Numbered from the stretch's first letter, positions 18,312 to 28,658 are shown. The stretch is 64,000 nt of DNA from Synechococcales cyanobacterium GL140_1_metabinner_5_sub (GCA_025359065.1 JANYHM010000013.1:62001-126000); one strand, 5' to 3'. A program made the numbers and translations. Notes: generated from the letters alone by a model not told the origin.

Positions 18312-19400
18312 ATGAGCAAAAACTACCGGATCACCCTGTTACCTGGCGATGGTATTGGACCAGAGATTACAACAGTGGCGGTGGCGATGCTCAAGGCCGT
18401 AGGAGCCAAGAGTGGCATTAACTTTGTATTTAAAGAAGCCCTCATTGGTGGAGCGGCGATCGAAGCCACTGGCAACCCCTTACCCACCGAGACTTTAGCC
18501 GCTTGTAAAGACAGTGATGCAGTAATGTTGGCGGCGATCGGCGGCTATCAGTGGGATAACTTACCCCGTGCCCAGCGCCCCGAAACTGGCCTGTTGGGTT
18601 TGAGATCAGGCTTAGAACTATTTGCCAATCTGCGACCAGCTTCGATCGTCCCCCAGCTTGTGGATGCTTCGAGCCTAAAGCGCGAAGTAATTGAAGGCGT
18701 AGATATTATGGTGGTGCGAGAATTAACCGGCGGCATTTATTTTGGCCAGCCACGCGGGGTATTTAGTACCGAAACCGGCGAACAGCGCGGGGTCAATACC
18801 ATGGCTTACACCGGTTCAGAGATCGATCGCATTGCTCGGGTGGCTTTTGAAACCGCTCAGAAACGGACAAAAAAACTCTGCTCGGTAGATAAAGCTAACG
18901 TATTGGAAGTGTCTCAGTTCTGGCGCGATCGGGTGATCGAAATTGCCAAAGAATACCCCGATGTAGAACTCACCCACATGTATGTGGATAACGCGGCAAT
19001 GCAGTTGGTTCGATCGCCCAAGCAGTTCGATACAATTGTGACTAGCAACTTATTTGGCGATATTTTGTCAGATATTGCCGCCATGCTCACCGGCAGCATT
19101 GGCATGTTGCCCTCGGCTAGCCTCGGAGCCAGCGGTTTGGGAGTATTTGAACCAGTACATGGTTCTGCACCCGACATTGCTGGGCAAGATAAAGCTAACC
19201 CACTTGCTCAAGTACTCAGCGCTGCAATGATGCTGAAGTATGGGCTAAATGAACCAGAAGCTGCTCAACAACTGGAAAAAGCCGTCATAACTGTGTTAGA
19301 TGGCAATTATCGCACCGGCGATATCATGTCTTTAGGGATGACTCCAGTTGGCTGTAAGCAAATGGGCGAGTTGTTAGTTCAAGCATTAGCTAAAATTTAA
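18312..19400 (+). CDS. leuB: 3-isopropylmalate dehydrogenase
   Basis: 362 residues, standard length. It oxidises and decarboxylates 3-isopropylmalate with NAD+ in leucine biosynthesis in the cytoplasm. Seen: [14 protein letters not shown]-terminus, [16 protein letters not shown], the substrate and metal region [10 protein letters not shown], and the signature [27 protein letters not shown], followed by [15 protein letters not shown] at 18312 is preceded by TTTAGAGAAA. It is followed after 6 bases by a small gene and then by pilD. Confidence 0.97.
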   Translation: MSKNYRITLLPGDGIGPEITTVAVAMLKAVGAKSGINFVFKEALIGGAAIEATGNPLPTETLAACKDSDAVMLAAIGGYQWDNLPRAQRPETGLLGLRSGLELFANLRPASIVPQLVDASSLKREVIEGVDIMVVRELTGGIYFGQPRGVFSTETGEQRGVNTMAYTGSEIDRIARVAFETAQKRTKKLCSVDKANVLEVSQFWRDRVIEIAKEYPDVELTHMYVDNAAMQLVRSPKQFDTIVTSNLFGDILSDIAAMLTGSIGMLPSASLGASGLGVFEPVHGSAPDIAGQDKANPLAQVLSAAMMLKYGLNEPEAAQQLEKAVITVLDGNYRTGDIMSLGMTPVGCKQMGELLVQALAKI

Positions 19401-19406
19401 ATAAAC

Positions 19407-19679
19407 ATGAAAACACAACACCCCAACTCATCAAGTCAGACTAATACTCCTTCTGAAGTAGAGAATTTCTATGAGCCAGAAGAGCTAGATTTGGTGGGTG
19501 CTGCCCGCGCCCTGTATCAAAAATACCTGCAAATCCATGAGCATCGCGCCAAGGAGCCGATCGGGGTGGTATTGAACCCTATTTCTTATCGGGGCAAGCT
19601 GTTGTTTCGTCAAGCACCTGTTTTATTACCAGAAGAGCGCTTTATTCCATTGCACCAAATGCGTAACGGCACTAGATAA
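19407..19679 (+). CDS. Hypothetical small protein between leuB and pilD
   Basis: 90 residues, hydrophilic, with a Ser/Thr/Asn-rich N-terminus and a conserved-looking core (ELDLVGAARALYQKYLQ, then ISYRGKLLFRQAPVLLPEERF). No membrane segment. It starts 6 bases after leuB and ends 5 bases before pilD, so it is almost certainly translated as part of that operon. I do not recognise the family. Confidence 0.65.
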   Translation: MKTQHPNSSSQTNTPSEVENFYEPEELDLVGAARALYQKYLQIHEHRAKEPIGVVLNPISYRGKLLFRQAPVLLPEERFIPLHQMRNGTR

Positions 19680-19684
19680 CAATC

Positions 19685-20587
19685 ATGATTGACGAAAAAA
19701 TGATTCTGGCGGGGCTTGTTTTTGGTATCGGGGCTTGTGTTGGCAGTTTTTTGAATGTGGTTATCTATCGACTCCCTGCCGGGATCTCTTTGTTGTGGCC
19801 GCCTTCTCGCTGTCCAAAATGTGGCCATAAGTTGGGGTTGACAGAAAACATTCCAATTTTGGGCTGGTTGATGTTGCGGGGGCGCTGTCGCCATTGTCAT
19901 ACGGCAATCTCGGTACGCTATCCGTTAGTAGAAACTTTTACGGCAGTAATGTGGCTGGTTACTTTTCTGCACTTTGGAGCTACTTGGCAAACGGTCGGAT
20001 ATTGTTTGCTGTTGGCTTGGCTGATTGCTTTGGCGGCGATCGATCTAGATACCATGACTCTACCAAATCCGTTGACTAGCTCGGGGTTAGTATTGGGTGT
20101 AGTTTTTCAAACTTTTGTAGGTTATCAAGAAACTCAGACGACCGCTGGGGCGGTGCAGTATTTTATGGGTTCGATCGGCGGCATGGTGCTAGGGATCTGG
20201 ATCTATGACATTATTCAAATCTTGGGAACCTTGCTGATGGGTCAGTTGGCTCAAGGTGGCGGAGATGCCAAGCTGATGGGGATGGTTGGTGCTTGGTTAG
20301 GCTGGTCAGGAGTTGTGCTTACTGGTGGAATGGCATCCTTCGTTGGATCGGCAGTGATGGGCGGTGCAGTATTATTGGGCAGTAGTCGCCGCAAGTTTCC
20401 CCTTGGGCCATTTTTGGCATCAGGAGCAGCAGTGAGTTTATTTATGGGTGATAAAATTATTTTGGCCTACCAAAACACCATGGCTAAGATGGATAGCAGC
20501 ACTAATTTGCTTTTAGCTGGCATCATGTTTGTAGTACTAATCACTTATCTGGTCTATATTCGCCGCAGTCGTCGCCAGCGCAGTTAG
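19685..20587 (+). CDS. pilD: Type IV prepilin peptidase/methyltransferase
   Basis: 300 residues, a polytopic inner-membrane aspartic protease that cleaves the leader of type IV pilins and methylates the new N-terminus. Seen: GSFLNVVIYRLP N-terminal block, the zinc-type cysteine loop (RCPKCGH ... GRCRHCH, two CxxC pairs), IDLDTMTLPN containing the first catalytic Asp, and GGGDAKLMGMVGAWLG with the second Asp (GxGD motif). It serves pilus-dependent motility and DNA uptake. Last gene of the short operon beginning at leuB. Confidence 0.94.
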   Translation: MIDEKMILAGLVFGIGACVGSFLNVVIYRLPAGISLLWPPSRCPKCGHKLGLTENIPILGWLMLRGRCRHCHTAISVRYPLVETFTAVMWLVTFLHFGATWQTVGYCLLLAWLIALAAIDLDTMTLPNPLTSSGLVLGVVFQTFVGYQETQTTAGAVQYFMGSIGGMVLGIWIYDIIQILGTLLMGQLAQGGGDAKLMGMVGAWLGWSGVVLTGGMASFVGSAVMGGAVLLGSSRRKFPLGPFLASGAAVSLFMGDKIILAYQNTMAKMDSSTNLLLAGIMFVVLITYLVYIRRSRRQRS

Positions 20588-20647
20588 AGAATGTTTGAGA
20601 AGCGGCTTGGATTAACGAATCCTTAAAACCTTGGGGGTTAAAATCTC

Positions 20648-21229
20648 ATGATCATGCAGGCTGAAGAGAAAAAAATCTATCCACCAGAAGATTATCTTGA
20701 CTTTGAGGTGCATTCAGATATCCGGCACGAGTATATCAATGGAGAAATCATTCCCATGACTGGCGGCACCCCTGAACATAATGAAATTGCCAGTATCTTA
20801 AATGCTGCCCTGAGAATGAGTTTGAAAGGTCAACCCTACAGTATTTTTGTGGCTGATCAGCGGCTCTGGATACCCGATCGCAACATTTACACCTATCCAG
20901 ATGTCATGGTTGCGCCTCGTCCACTGCAAAGACAACAAGGGCGAACTGACACCATTACTAATCCAGTGATGATTGCCGAAGTGCTTTCCAAATCAACCAA
21001 AAATTACGATAGAGATGAGAAGTTTTCAGCTTATCGCACCATTTCAACATTTCAGGAATATTTGTTAATTGATCAGTATAAGCTTCATGTCGAGCAATAC
21101 TCTAAAGTTGACTCTCATAAGTGGATCTTTAATGAGTACAACGATCCAGAATCTTCTATTTCGCTTTTATCAATTCCGTTTGAAATCCGTTTAGCCGACC
21201 TATACGAGAGTGTGGAATTTGAATTTTGA
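20648..21229 (+). CDS. Uma2-family (DUF820) putative endonuclease
   Basis: 193 residues. Seen: PPEDYLDFEVHSDIRHEYINGEII N-terminal block, YPDVMVAP, IAEVLSKSTKNYDRDEKFSAYRTI and EYLLID, which carry the PD-(D/E)xK-like acidic residues and the terminal Asp of the family. These genes are highly multiplied in cyanobacterial genomes; biological role is unknown, though a nuclease fold is established. The start could be the second ATG at 20654. It is convergent with the Fic gene. Confidence 0.92.
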   Translation: MIMQAEEKKIYPPEDYLDFEVHSDIRHEYINGEIIPMTGGTPEHNEIASILNAALRMSLKGQPYSIFVADQRLWIPDRNIYTYPDVMVAPRPLQRQQGRTDTITNPVMIAEVLSKSTKNYDRDEKFSAYRTISTFQEYLLIDQYKLHVEQYSKVDSHKWIFNEYNDPESSISLLSIPFEIRLADLYESVEFEF

Positions 21230-21303
21230 AGATATTCACCATAGTTTCTTTGGCCGTAACCAAAGCTGCCCACGAAGTGATAATTCCGAAGTTCGCATTT
21301 CGT

Positions 21304-22770
21304 CTAAATACTTTTATTCCAGTATTCCAGGCCAGTTAAAATGATATCTTCTAGCCACGGCTTAAAACGCTCTACTAAGCTCTCTTCTGTGTCTGCGTAA
21401 GAAAACTGGAATGGAGAATCAGCTAAAGTTTGAATATCGTTGATGTTATGTTCGCCTTCCTCAGAGTCATCTCGATGATAAGCACAGGTAGTACATACAA
21501 GCAATCCTCGATATTCATGTCCAAAAGCATGAAATGACAGGAGAAGTGTTGTTGGTGATTCTATATTAATAACTAGTTGAATCCAAGTATGATAGTTCCG
21601 AAGATTAGCAAAATAACCTAACTGCTTTGCTGTTTCCACAACTTGGTAACGATGATAGTATGAACGCGAATTATCAGCAGGAGCAGAAATGGTAAAAACC
21701 TGTGCATCATTTACAAAATTTTGAACGGATAGCCTAATCTCTTCTGCCACATCCTGTAACCGATTAGAAGCAATGTCAAATAATTTCACAGCAAAACTTT
21801 CAACTTTTCTGCACCGTTCTTGAATAGATGCTGACTGGTTCTGTTTTAATTTATCAGCAATAGAGGAAATGATGACTTGTGTTCTTCGAGCCTCAGATAA
21901 AACTTGCTCTGACAAACCAAGACTTCTCAAGAAAGCTTGCTTTTGGCTTTTTGCAAACAAATTAACCAAAGCAGACAGATCACCCTGATCTGCTGTTTCT
22001 AACGCCTCAATATATACTGCTCGGTCATCACGAGTGAGCACTAGCGGAAACCAATTAGCTTGAATGAATACCAAACTAGCCAAGCAACGGGCAACACGAC
22101 CGTTACCGTCCTGAAATGGATGAATCTGAGTAAATCGATGATGTAGCCATGCTGATTTGATTTCAGGTGGAATGTTTTGATCGCGATGCTGATGATGTAG
22201 TGCGATTAATGTATCCATCTCAGATGTGACTTGTTCTGGAGAGCAGTACTCATGAATGGTTCCGTCTTGTCTCAAGGGATTGTTAGGCTGACGTTTCCAA
22301 TCTCCTTTAATTAAAGAGACGCTAAATATCTTGCTGGTTAGCGGGTCTTGAGCCTCCGTGCTATCCTGACTCTGCGTCAGAAGTTGATGTAACTGTTTTA
22401 TATAAGAAGATGATAGTGTTCTCTGCCCGCCTACAAAATCAAATAATCCTTCGATCGCTGCTTCTTGATCCTTAATAAGTGAGACTACTTGCCTAATAGG
22501 ACGATCTGTTGCGCCATGAGGAATTAATGCTTCGTTGATTCCTTGCTCAATAAGTAAACGAGTAACTCCGCGATCGATGTTGTATAGTCGCTCAATTATC
22601 CCAGTTTCAATAGCTATCTCTCTGCGGAGCTTCTCACTAAAAGATTTAAATTCACCAGATTGACGTAAGCGATCTGCTTGCTCATTCCAAACCGTTACTA
22701 AAGGAGGTAACTCAGCACTTGCTAAACTCTGCCAGTTTGGCATTAAATTCTTTATTGGTTGCCATAGCAT
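21304..22770 (-). CDS. Fic-domain protein (putative AMP-transferase)
   Basis: 488 residues. The active-site motif HPFQDGNGRVAR is intact at residues 217-228, so AMP (or related nucleotide) transfer to a hydroxyl of a target protein is expected. The N-terminal helix REIAIETGIIERLY occupies the place where the inhibitory (S/T)xxxE(G/N) helix stands in class II Fic proteins, but the Ser/Thr is not evident. A long C-terminal part beyond residue 310 is not recognised and may define the target. No antitoxin-like small gene adjoins it. It is probably a stand-alone, self-inhibited Fic protein. Confidence 0.9.
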   Translation of the reverse strand: MLWQPIKNLMPNWQSLASAELPPLVTVWNEQADRLRQSGEFKSFSEKLRREIAIETGIIERLYNIDRGVTRLLIEQGINEALIPHGATDRPIRQVVSLIKDQEAAIEGLFDFVGGQRTLSSSYIKQLHQLLTQSQDSTEAQDPLTSKIFSVSLIKGDWKRQPNNPLRQDGTIHEYCSPEQVTSEMDTLIALHHQHRDQNIPPEIKSAWLHHRFTQIHPFQDGNGRVARCLASLVFIQANWFPLVLTRDDRAVYIEALETADQGDLSALVNLFAKSQKQAFLRSLGLSEQVLSEARRTQVIISSIADKLKQNQSASIQERCRKVESFAVKLFDIASNRLQDVAEEIRLSVQNFVNDAQVFTISAPADNSRSYYHRYQVVETAKQLGYFANLRNYHTWIQLVINIESPTTLLLSFHAFGHEYRGLLVCTTCAYHRDDSEEGEHNINDIQTLADSPFQFSYADTEESLVERFKPWLEDIILTGLEYWNKSI

Positions 22771-22921
22771 AAACGCTTTCTCACACTGATTTCAAGCTAT
22801 TTTAGCACTTGCTGCTTTTTTCCAGCTCTAAGTTTTTTCAATCTGACAGATAATTAGGCGTTCGCTTAAAGCGGTTATCAACTCACTGCGATTAAATGCT
22901 TTACGGGTGCATGAAATAGGG

Positions 22922-23401
22922 CTAGATCGATCGAGTGTTATTAATTTCATCCATCACCCAAGTTACATAGGTGCCCACTGGACTCCAGAGCAGGTAAGGG
23001 ACTAGCAGCAGACCACCCCACAGGGAAACCGGAAAAACCAAAGTGGCCAAAATTGCCCCTAATACGAAGCCAAAACCGCCGATCCAGACTCCAATGCGTA
23101 AACTTTTGAACCAGCCCATCACTGGGTTATAGAGCATAATTGCTACTTCTACTAGGGCATAAAATGCCATCAAAAACCAAGTTTTGATGCTGCCCGGTTC
23201 TTTTTCCCAGACGCTATAGGCTGACCAAGCCCCGCAGATAAAAATGGTGATCCAAATGACTGGAATTAGCCGTTCAAAAGTCAGCCATCTGGGGCGGCGC
23301 TGGTGATTGAACCAGCGAATACTTTCTCTGGTATTGAGTTTGAGCAACGCATAGCCAATAACAGTTGCAGCCACACCGATCGCCAGCCAGGAAGGTATCA
23401 T
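22922..23401 (-). CDS. TspO/MBR-family membrane protein
   Basis: 159 residues with five hydrophobic segments, the standard TspO size. Seen: RPRWLTFERLIPVIWITIFICGAWSAYSVW near helices 1-2 and VPYLLWSPVGTYVTWVMDEIN at the last helix, which fits the LLPYxxW...N end of the family. TspO proteins bind tetrapyrroles and sterol-like ligands and affect stress and tetrapyrrole metabolism in cyanobacteria. The two downstream-oriented neighbours encoding membrane proteins lie upstream on the same strand with gaps of 29 and 9 bases, suggesting a three-gene operon. Confidence 0.85.
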   Translation of the reverse strand: MIPSWLAIGVAATVIGYALLKLNTRESIRWFNHQRRPRWLTFERLIPVIWITIFICGAWSAYSVWEKEPGSIKTWFLMAFYALVEVAIMLYNPVMGWFKSLRIGVWIGGFGFVLGAILATLVFPVSLWGGLLLVPYLLWSPVGTYVTWVMDEINNTRSI

Positions 23402-23430
23402 GCAAAATACTGAAGAGATCTAAATTTATT

Positions 23431-23736
23431 TTAGCGGCGAGTTCTCACCAACAGCAATAATCGCACCAATTGCCACCCTAATTGCCAGAGTCGATTAATC
23501 ATACCCCAAGGCTGTTGATAAAGCTGCTGGATTTGTTGCTGTCGTTCACGCAATATCTGTGAAGCAGAATCGGCCAACAGTGTTGGCACCAGACCTAACT
23601 GCTCTACCGAGAGAGTGGCATCATCAATCACCGTTACCAGCGCCACTATTTGAGGCTGCAACAGAATCAACTGCCAAGCAATGAGCCAACAGATTAAAGA
23701 AATAAGCAGATCGAGAGCAATCACTAAAGCCGTCAT
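23431..23736 (-). CDS. Small membrane-anchored hypothetical protein
   Basis: 101 residues. A long hydrophobic N-terminal segment (residues 3-30, ALDLLISLICWLIAWQLILLQ) anchors it; the rest is helical and Gln/Leu-rich with a basic end. No family recognised. It lies between the TspO gene and the beta-barrel-like gene, all on the minus strand with short gaps, so it is probably co-expressed with them. Confidence 0.6.
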   Translation of the reverse strand: MTALVIALDLLISLICWLIAWQLILLQPQIVALVTVIDDATLSVEQLGLVPTLLADSASQILRERQQQIQQLYQQPWGMINRLWQLGWQLVRLLLLVRTRR

Positions 23737-23745
23737 TCAATCACC

Positions 23746-24420
23746 CTATGGCATCCACTCCAAACCAATCCCCACCCGACTTTCTTGGATTTCGCGAGAA
23801 TTTTGCCACTGAATTTCGCCTGATAAGCGCAGTTGATTGGTGAGAGCATAGCCAGTGCTGATGCTCGAAATTCCTACCTCTTCAGCGGTGCCCACTTTCA
23901 GCCAAGTTTGCTGAAGAGCAAGATCACCACCGCCACCCCGAGCCGGAACTAGTAGTATTTTGGCTCCCACATTCACTCCATCTCTCTGATAGGCGTCGGT
24001 ATCAATTTTGCGGTAGCCCACCACCGGAGCCACATTCAAGTAGCCACCCAAAGGCAGCACATAGTAATTTGCTTCGACTCCATAAGAATTGCGATTACCG
24101 CGTCCATGATAGTCAGCATTGAGGGCAATGCCCGATCGATCTAGTAACACTTCTTTCACGCTAGCATCCCAACCACCAGCTTGACCATTGGCTGGATACT
24201 GGGAATAACCTATTCTGACCCGAGGACGAAAACTGGGGTCGTTTTGAATTTCTGCTCCCACGTCGGGGATTTGTTTGAGCCAGCGCTGTAGCACTGGGCT
24301 TTCTTTAATAATTGCTGGATCGATATCGATCTGTCCAATATTTTCTTGACTAAAGATTGGGACTGCCCAAAATATGACAGCTAGCCAAGGAAGTTGACGC
24401 AAAATTGCAGAGATCGACAT
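23746..24420 (-). CDS. Putative outer-membrane beta-barrel protein
   Basis: 224 residues. A signal peptide is visible (hydrophobic residues 9-23, likely cleavage after IFS or nearby). The mature part alternates aromatic and small residues in strand-like blocks (RVRIGYSQYP, NSYGVEANYYVLPLGGYLNVAPVVGY, GEIQWQNSREIQESRVGIGLEW) and ends in a terminal strand with a C-terminal aromatic near the end, as expected for an outer-membrane barrel. No family name is assigned. It is the first gene of the minus-strand trio with TspO. Confidence 0.6.
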   Translation of the reverse strand: MSISAILRQLPWLAVIFWAVPIFSQENIGQIDIDPAIIKESPVLQRWLKQIPDVGAEIQNDPSFRPRVRIGYSQYPANGQAGGWDASVKEVLLDRSGIALNADYHGRGNRNSYGVEANYYVLPLGGYLNVAPVVGYRKIDTDAYQRDGVNVGAKILLVPARGGGGDLALQQTWLKVGTAEEVGISSISTGYALTNQLRLSGEIQWQNSREIQESRVGIGLEWMP

Positions 24421-24493
24421 GAAGTTCTGAGGTAGCGATTTTGTCTATTCTACCCACAGTTTGTTGGGTTATTCGCAGTATTTTAGTCTTAGG

Positions 24494-24540
24494 CCGCTCC
24501 CTCAGCCTATTTCAGCCAGAATCAGCTAGAATAGGAGCGG
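24494..24540. repeat. Inverted repeat upstream of the nitroreductase gene
   Basis: CCGCTCC at 24494-24500 is repeated in inverse orientation as GGAGCGG at 24534-24540, and an inner CCTATT / AATAGG pair partly extends the stem. It lies 32 bases before the nitroreductase start, so it could fold in its 5' leader. No known element is recognised. Confidence 0.5.
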
Positions 24541-24571
24541 TTGCAAATCAACTCTATTACAGGAGAGTATT

Positions 24572-25228
24572 ATGAACAGTGTTGCAGTATCACCCACCCA
24601 AGTGCTTGCCCAATTGCAGTGGCGCTATGCCGTCAAAAAATTTGACTCCAGCAAAAAGATCCCCGCCGACGCTTGGGATGTTTTAGAACAGAGCTTGATT
24701 CTGACTCCTTCTTCTTTTGGCCTTCAGCCCTGGAAATTCTTTGTAGTAGAGAACCCTGCATTGCGTCAGGAGCTGTTAGCAAATTCTTGGAATCAAGCTC
24801 AGGTAGTAGAAGCTTCACATCTAGTAGTACTGGCGATCAAAAAAGAAATGGGCGATGGCGAGGTCGATCGATATATTCAAGATATGTCTGATAAACGCAA
24901 TGTGCCGATCGATGGTCTAGCTGGTCTGAACAAAATGATCAAGGGCTTTATGGCTAATCCCGATAAAGGTTTTACTACCAATGAATGGGCAATTCGCCAA
25001 GTCTATATCGCGATCGGTCAATTTATGACCAGTGCCGCCATGCTGGGCATTGATACTTGCCCCATGGAGGGCTTCAACCCAGCTAAGTATGATGAAATCT
25101 TGGGTCTGACTACTCAGGGCTATGCCTCGGTGTTGGTATGTCCCGCTGGCTACCGGGCGGCTGATGACAAGTATGCCACCATGGCCAAGGTGCGTTTTGA
25201 TCGATCGGAAATGATTGACCACATCTAA
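24572..25228 (+). CDS. Nitroreductase-family NAD(P)H-dependent oxidoreductase
   Basis: 218 residues, FMN-binding fold, NfsB-like. Seen: WRYAVKKFDSSKKIP and SSFGLQPWKFFVVENP at the N-terminus (flavin phosphate and isoalloxazine contacts), QVYIAIGQFMTSAAMLGIDTCPMEGF in the middle and ASVLVCPAGYRAADDKYA near the end. It reduces nitro compounds or quinones with NAD(P)H; the physiological substrate is unknown. ATG at 24572 follows an ACAGGAGAG ribosome-binding site. A hairpin follows the gene at 25273-25303. Confidence 0.9.
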   Translation: MNSVAVSPTQVLAQLQWRYAVKKFDSSKKIPADAWDVLEQSLILTPSSFGLQPWKFFVVENPALRQELLANSWNQAQVVEASHLVVLAIKKEMGDGEVDRYIQDMSDKRNVPIDGLAGLNKMIKGFMANPDKGFTTNEWAIRQVYIAIGQFMTSAAMLGIDTCPMEGFNPAKYDEILGLTTQGYASVLVCPAGYRAADDKYATMAKVRFDRSEMIDHI

Positions 25229-25272
25229 ATTTTTGTCTGAAATATTTCATACTAAAGTCTGAAAAATATTTG

Positions 25273-25310
25273 ATCCCCTTGTCATTACTACTAACAAGGG
25301 GATATTTTAC
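25273..25310 (+). terminator. Hairpin downstream of nitroreductase gene
   Basis: ATCCCCTTGT (25273-25282) pairs perfectly with ACAAGGGGAT (25294-25303), followed by ATTTTA. The T tract is short, so termination is likely but not strong. Confidence 0.65.
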
Positions 25311-25349
25311 AGGTATTGATTTTCACTCTGATTTTGGCTTTTCAACTTT

Positions 25350-25643
25350 ATGAGTCCCACAAATAAGTCACTGAGAATAATCGCTGGTTTAGTAGGGATG
25401 CTCTTAATCAACTTGTCCTTTGCGGTAATTTGCTTACTCAGTCATTCTGTTTCAGCGATTTTTTATTTGCTGTTGTCGGCGATCGGTTTTGCTCAATTTA
25501 TTTATGGCATACCGCTGCTGATTTTTCTTTGGTATAGCAATCGAGGTAGCACCATGCCTGGAGTTTGGGCAGGGATGGGGATCACCATTTTACTCAATGC
25601 CGGGTATTATCTGTTTTGGATTATGCGTTTGCCCGGTCGTTAG
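25350..25643 (+). CDS. Small hypothetical membrane protein
   Basis: 97 residues with three hydrophobic segments (about 8-30, 36-60 and 70-92) and little else. No family recognised. Its last 54 bases overlap the tail of a convergent small gene. The downstream terminator-like hairpin of the nitroreductase separates it from that gene, so it probably has its own promoter. Confidence 0.55.
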   Translation: MSPTNKSLRIIAGLVGMLLINLSFAVICLLSHSVSAIFYLLLSAIGFAQFIYGIPLLIFLWYSNRGSTMPGVWAGMGITILLNAGYYLFWIMRLPGR

Positions 25644-25841
25644 CTCTGGAGCCGCCGGATCAATCAATTCAGCAGTGTTTACCAAATTTTGGGGTAAGTA
25701 TTTAACGGCATTAGAGGCGATCGCCAGCAGAATTCCCAATACTAAATACACTGGCATTGGCAATTGGACACTTTTGAGGGACTGATAGATTTCGACCACT
25801 GCAAATAGGCCGAAAAATAGGACGATCGATAACTGCACCAT
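25590..25841 (-). CDS. Small hypothetical membrane protein
   Basis: 83 residues. Two hydrophobic segments (about 4-17 and 30-47) are followed by a polar C-terminus ending in HNPKQIIPGIE. The length and layout are those of short cyanobacterial membrane proteins; no function is known to me. The 3' end overlaps the convergent gene at 25350-25643 by 54 bases. It lies between that gene and the terminator of prk. Confidence 0.6.
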   Translation of the reverse strand: MVQLSIVLFFGLFAVVEIYQSLKSVQLPMPVYLVLGILLAIASNAVKYLPQNLVNTAELIDPAAPELTTGQTHNPKQIIPGIE

Positions 25842-25863
25842 TTTTTAATCTCGCAAAATATAA

Positions 25864-25902
25864 AACCAAAAAAGCTGTGCAAATATTATATCTGCACAGC
25901 TT
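25864..25902 (-). terminator. Rho-independent terminator of prk
   Basis: On the minus strand a perfect 10-base stem (AAGCTGTGCA with TGCACAGCTT, plus-strand positions 25872-25881 and 25893-25902) is followed directly by TTTTTTGG. It stands 21 bases after the prk stop codon. Confidence 0.9.
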
Positions 25903-25923
25903 ACTTGAGTGTTTAAACCAAAC

Positions 25924-26934
25924 CTAGATACTGCTAGCTACAGTTTCGGCAGTTGTACCAGTCAACCTTTCATAGGCTTCACGCATCTTGAGGCCAACCA
26001 ACACTTGGAACAAACCAGTGCCGTTGTTAGAGCCAGGATATTCTTTGTGTTGTAATAAGAGCTTGGTCATTTCACCTTCAAAGCGAGTAGAAATCTTGCT
26101 CAAGTGAGTTTCGATATACTTAACTTCTTCCAGGTTTTCTAGTTGACCGTCGATTTCCAATACCGAAACTTCGTGTCCATAGTAATCATCGGGGCCGTAG
26201 AACATCTTGATGCCAGGGTAGCTACAGGTCAATTTGCGTCCACAAGGCCGCCAATCGATGGTAGAACCTTCATCAAACAGGTAAGAAGGCTCTGGTAGAC
26301 CTGCTACGCCTTCACGCTGTACTAGGCGTACTCGCAATAGATCGCTCTTTTGACCAGCAGGTACGAGCTGAGTAGGCAGCACTTGAATTACTACGTCAGC
26401 ATGACCGCGTTGGGGTTCAATATAAGCGCTAAAGTCTGGGCGGCGAGCCTGCATGGCAGCAATTACTTCGTCATAGCTGTGACCACGCTCGGCCATATCG
26501 CGCTGGATCTTCCATTCGGCTTTTACTTCATCGCTGATGTCCAGATAAACGCTGAAGTCTAAGGAAGCGCGAACTCTTTCGTCATAGAGGGGATGTAGAC
26601 CTTCAACCACAATTACATGATTAGGTTCAATGATTTCGGGAGGATCAATTAGACCAGTTTCGTGGTTGTAGATAGGCTTGTTGATCGACTTGCCTTCTTT
26701 GAGTGCTTTGATTTGCTCAGCCATCAAGTCGAAGTTGTTGGCGCGAGGGTCTAAAGCGGTGATACCAGTTTCTTTGCGCTGATATCTATCTAGGCTGTGA
26801 TAATCATCCAAGCAGATAACCGTAACAAAAGACTCGCCGAACAAATCTGTGATCCGACGGAGAAAGGTCGATTTACCACACCCAGAATCTCCGGCAACGC
26901 CGATAATTACTACTCTATCTACCTTATTGGTCAT
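25924..26934 (-). CDS. prk: Phosphoribulokinase
   Basis: 336 residues. It makes ribulose 1,5-bisphosphate from ribulose 5-phosphate and ATP, the step before Rubisco. Seen: P-loop GDSGCGKST with Cys19, and VICLDDYHS with Cys41, the light-regulated dithiol pair of the family; the EPNHVIVVEGLHPLYDERV block; a second cysteine pair in DWRPCGRKLTC, the pair involved in CP12/GAPDH complex formation. Thioredoxin and CP12 regulation is therefore expected. It is transcribed away from petH across 285 bases that contain no gene. Confidence 0.98.
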   Translation of the reverse strand: MTNKVDRVVIIGVAGDSGCGKSTFLRRITDLFGESFVTVICLDDYHSLDRYQRKETGITALDPRANNFDLMAEQIKALKEGKSINKPIYNHETGLIDPPEIIEPNHVIVVEGLHPLYDERVRASLDFSVYLDISDEVKAEWKIQRDMAERGHSYDEVIAAMQARRPDFSAYIEPQRGHADVVIQVLPTQLVPAGQKSDLLRVRLVQREGVAGLPEPSYLFDEGSTIDWRPCGRKLTCSYPGIKMFYGPDDYYGHEVSVLEIDGQLENLEEVKYIETHLSKISTRFEGEMTKLLLQHKEYPGSNNGTGLFQVLVGLKMREAYERLTGTTAETVASSI

Positions 26935-27210
26935 AGTATCCCTCTATAATAAAATCTATAATGGTTAGCTTGTATAAACTTAAAAAGCAATAAGTAATTA
27001 CTACTAGCGATCGAAGTTCCATTGACATTGAATTTTACCAGAAGGTAGTGTCGGTAACAATATCAACCGGGCATAAACCGGTAATTTGTTGGAGCTTACC
27101 ATCAGCAATTTTAAGCTTTCCACTTGTGCGATCGAGCCAGGATCCGCTAAGCTGACCGGGAGATTCCTGCACCAAATTGCAATTATATATATTTAGAATA
27201 GGGGATATAA

Positions 27211-28368
<1,158 letters not shown>

Positions 28369-28387
28369 ATTGCCAAACTTTCTGAGA

Positions 28388-28425
28388 ACCCTGATCGACC
28401 CATCGGGGTTCTTTTTTGTGCTTCT
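28388..28425 (+). terminator. Rho-independent terminator of petH
   Basis: GAACCCTGAT pairs with ATCGGGGTTC across a short loop, followed by TTTTTTG, about 20 bases after the petH stop codon. Confidence 0.88.
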
Positions 28426-28470
28426 AATATTCTTTAAATGAGAGATAGCTTGCATCCAATCTGAGAATTA

Positions 28471-28500
28471 CGTTACATTTGATTAAGAAGAAATGTAACG
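28471..28500. repeat. Perfect 10-base inverted repeat upstream of ftsH
   Basis: CGTTACATTT at 28471-28480 and AAATGTAACG at 28491-28500 are separated by ten bases. It lies about 160 bases before ftsH and 85 bases after the petH terminator, with no T tract. It could be a protein-binding operator or a leader hairpin; no known factor is recognised. Confidence 0.6.
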
Positions 28501-28658
28501 CTCTTGCTCTTTGGCCTATTTCTGGTTGCAGACGGATTCTATTTACAGTCAAAATTACTTCTCATAGCCCCACCCAGTAAAGTATCTAGCTAATTACTCC
28601 TAGCCCATTACTCCGTGGCAATTTATATAATCCTTTATTCAAACAAGGCAGACAACAC

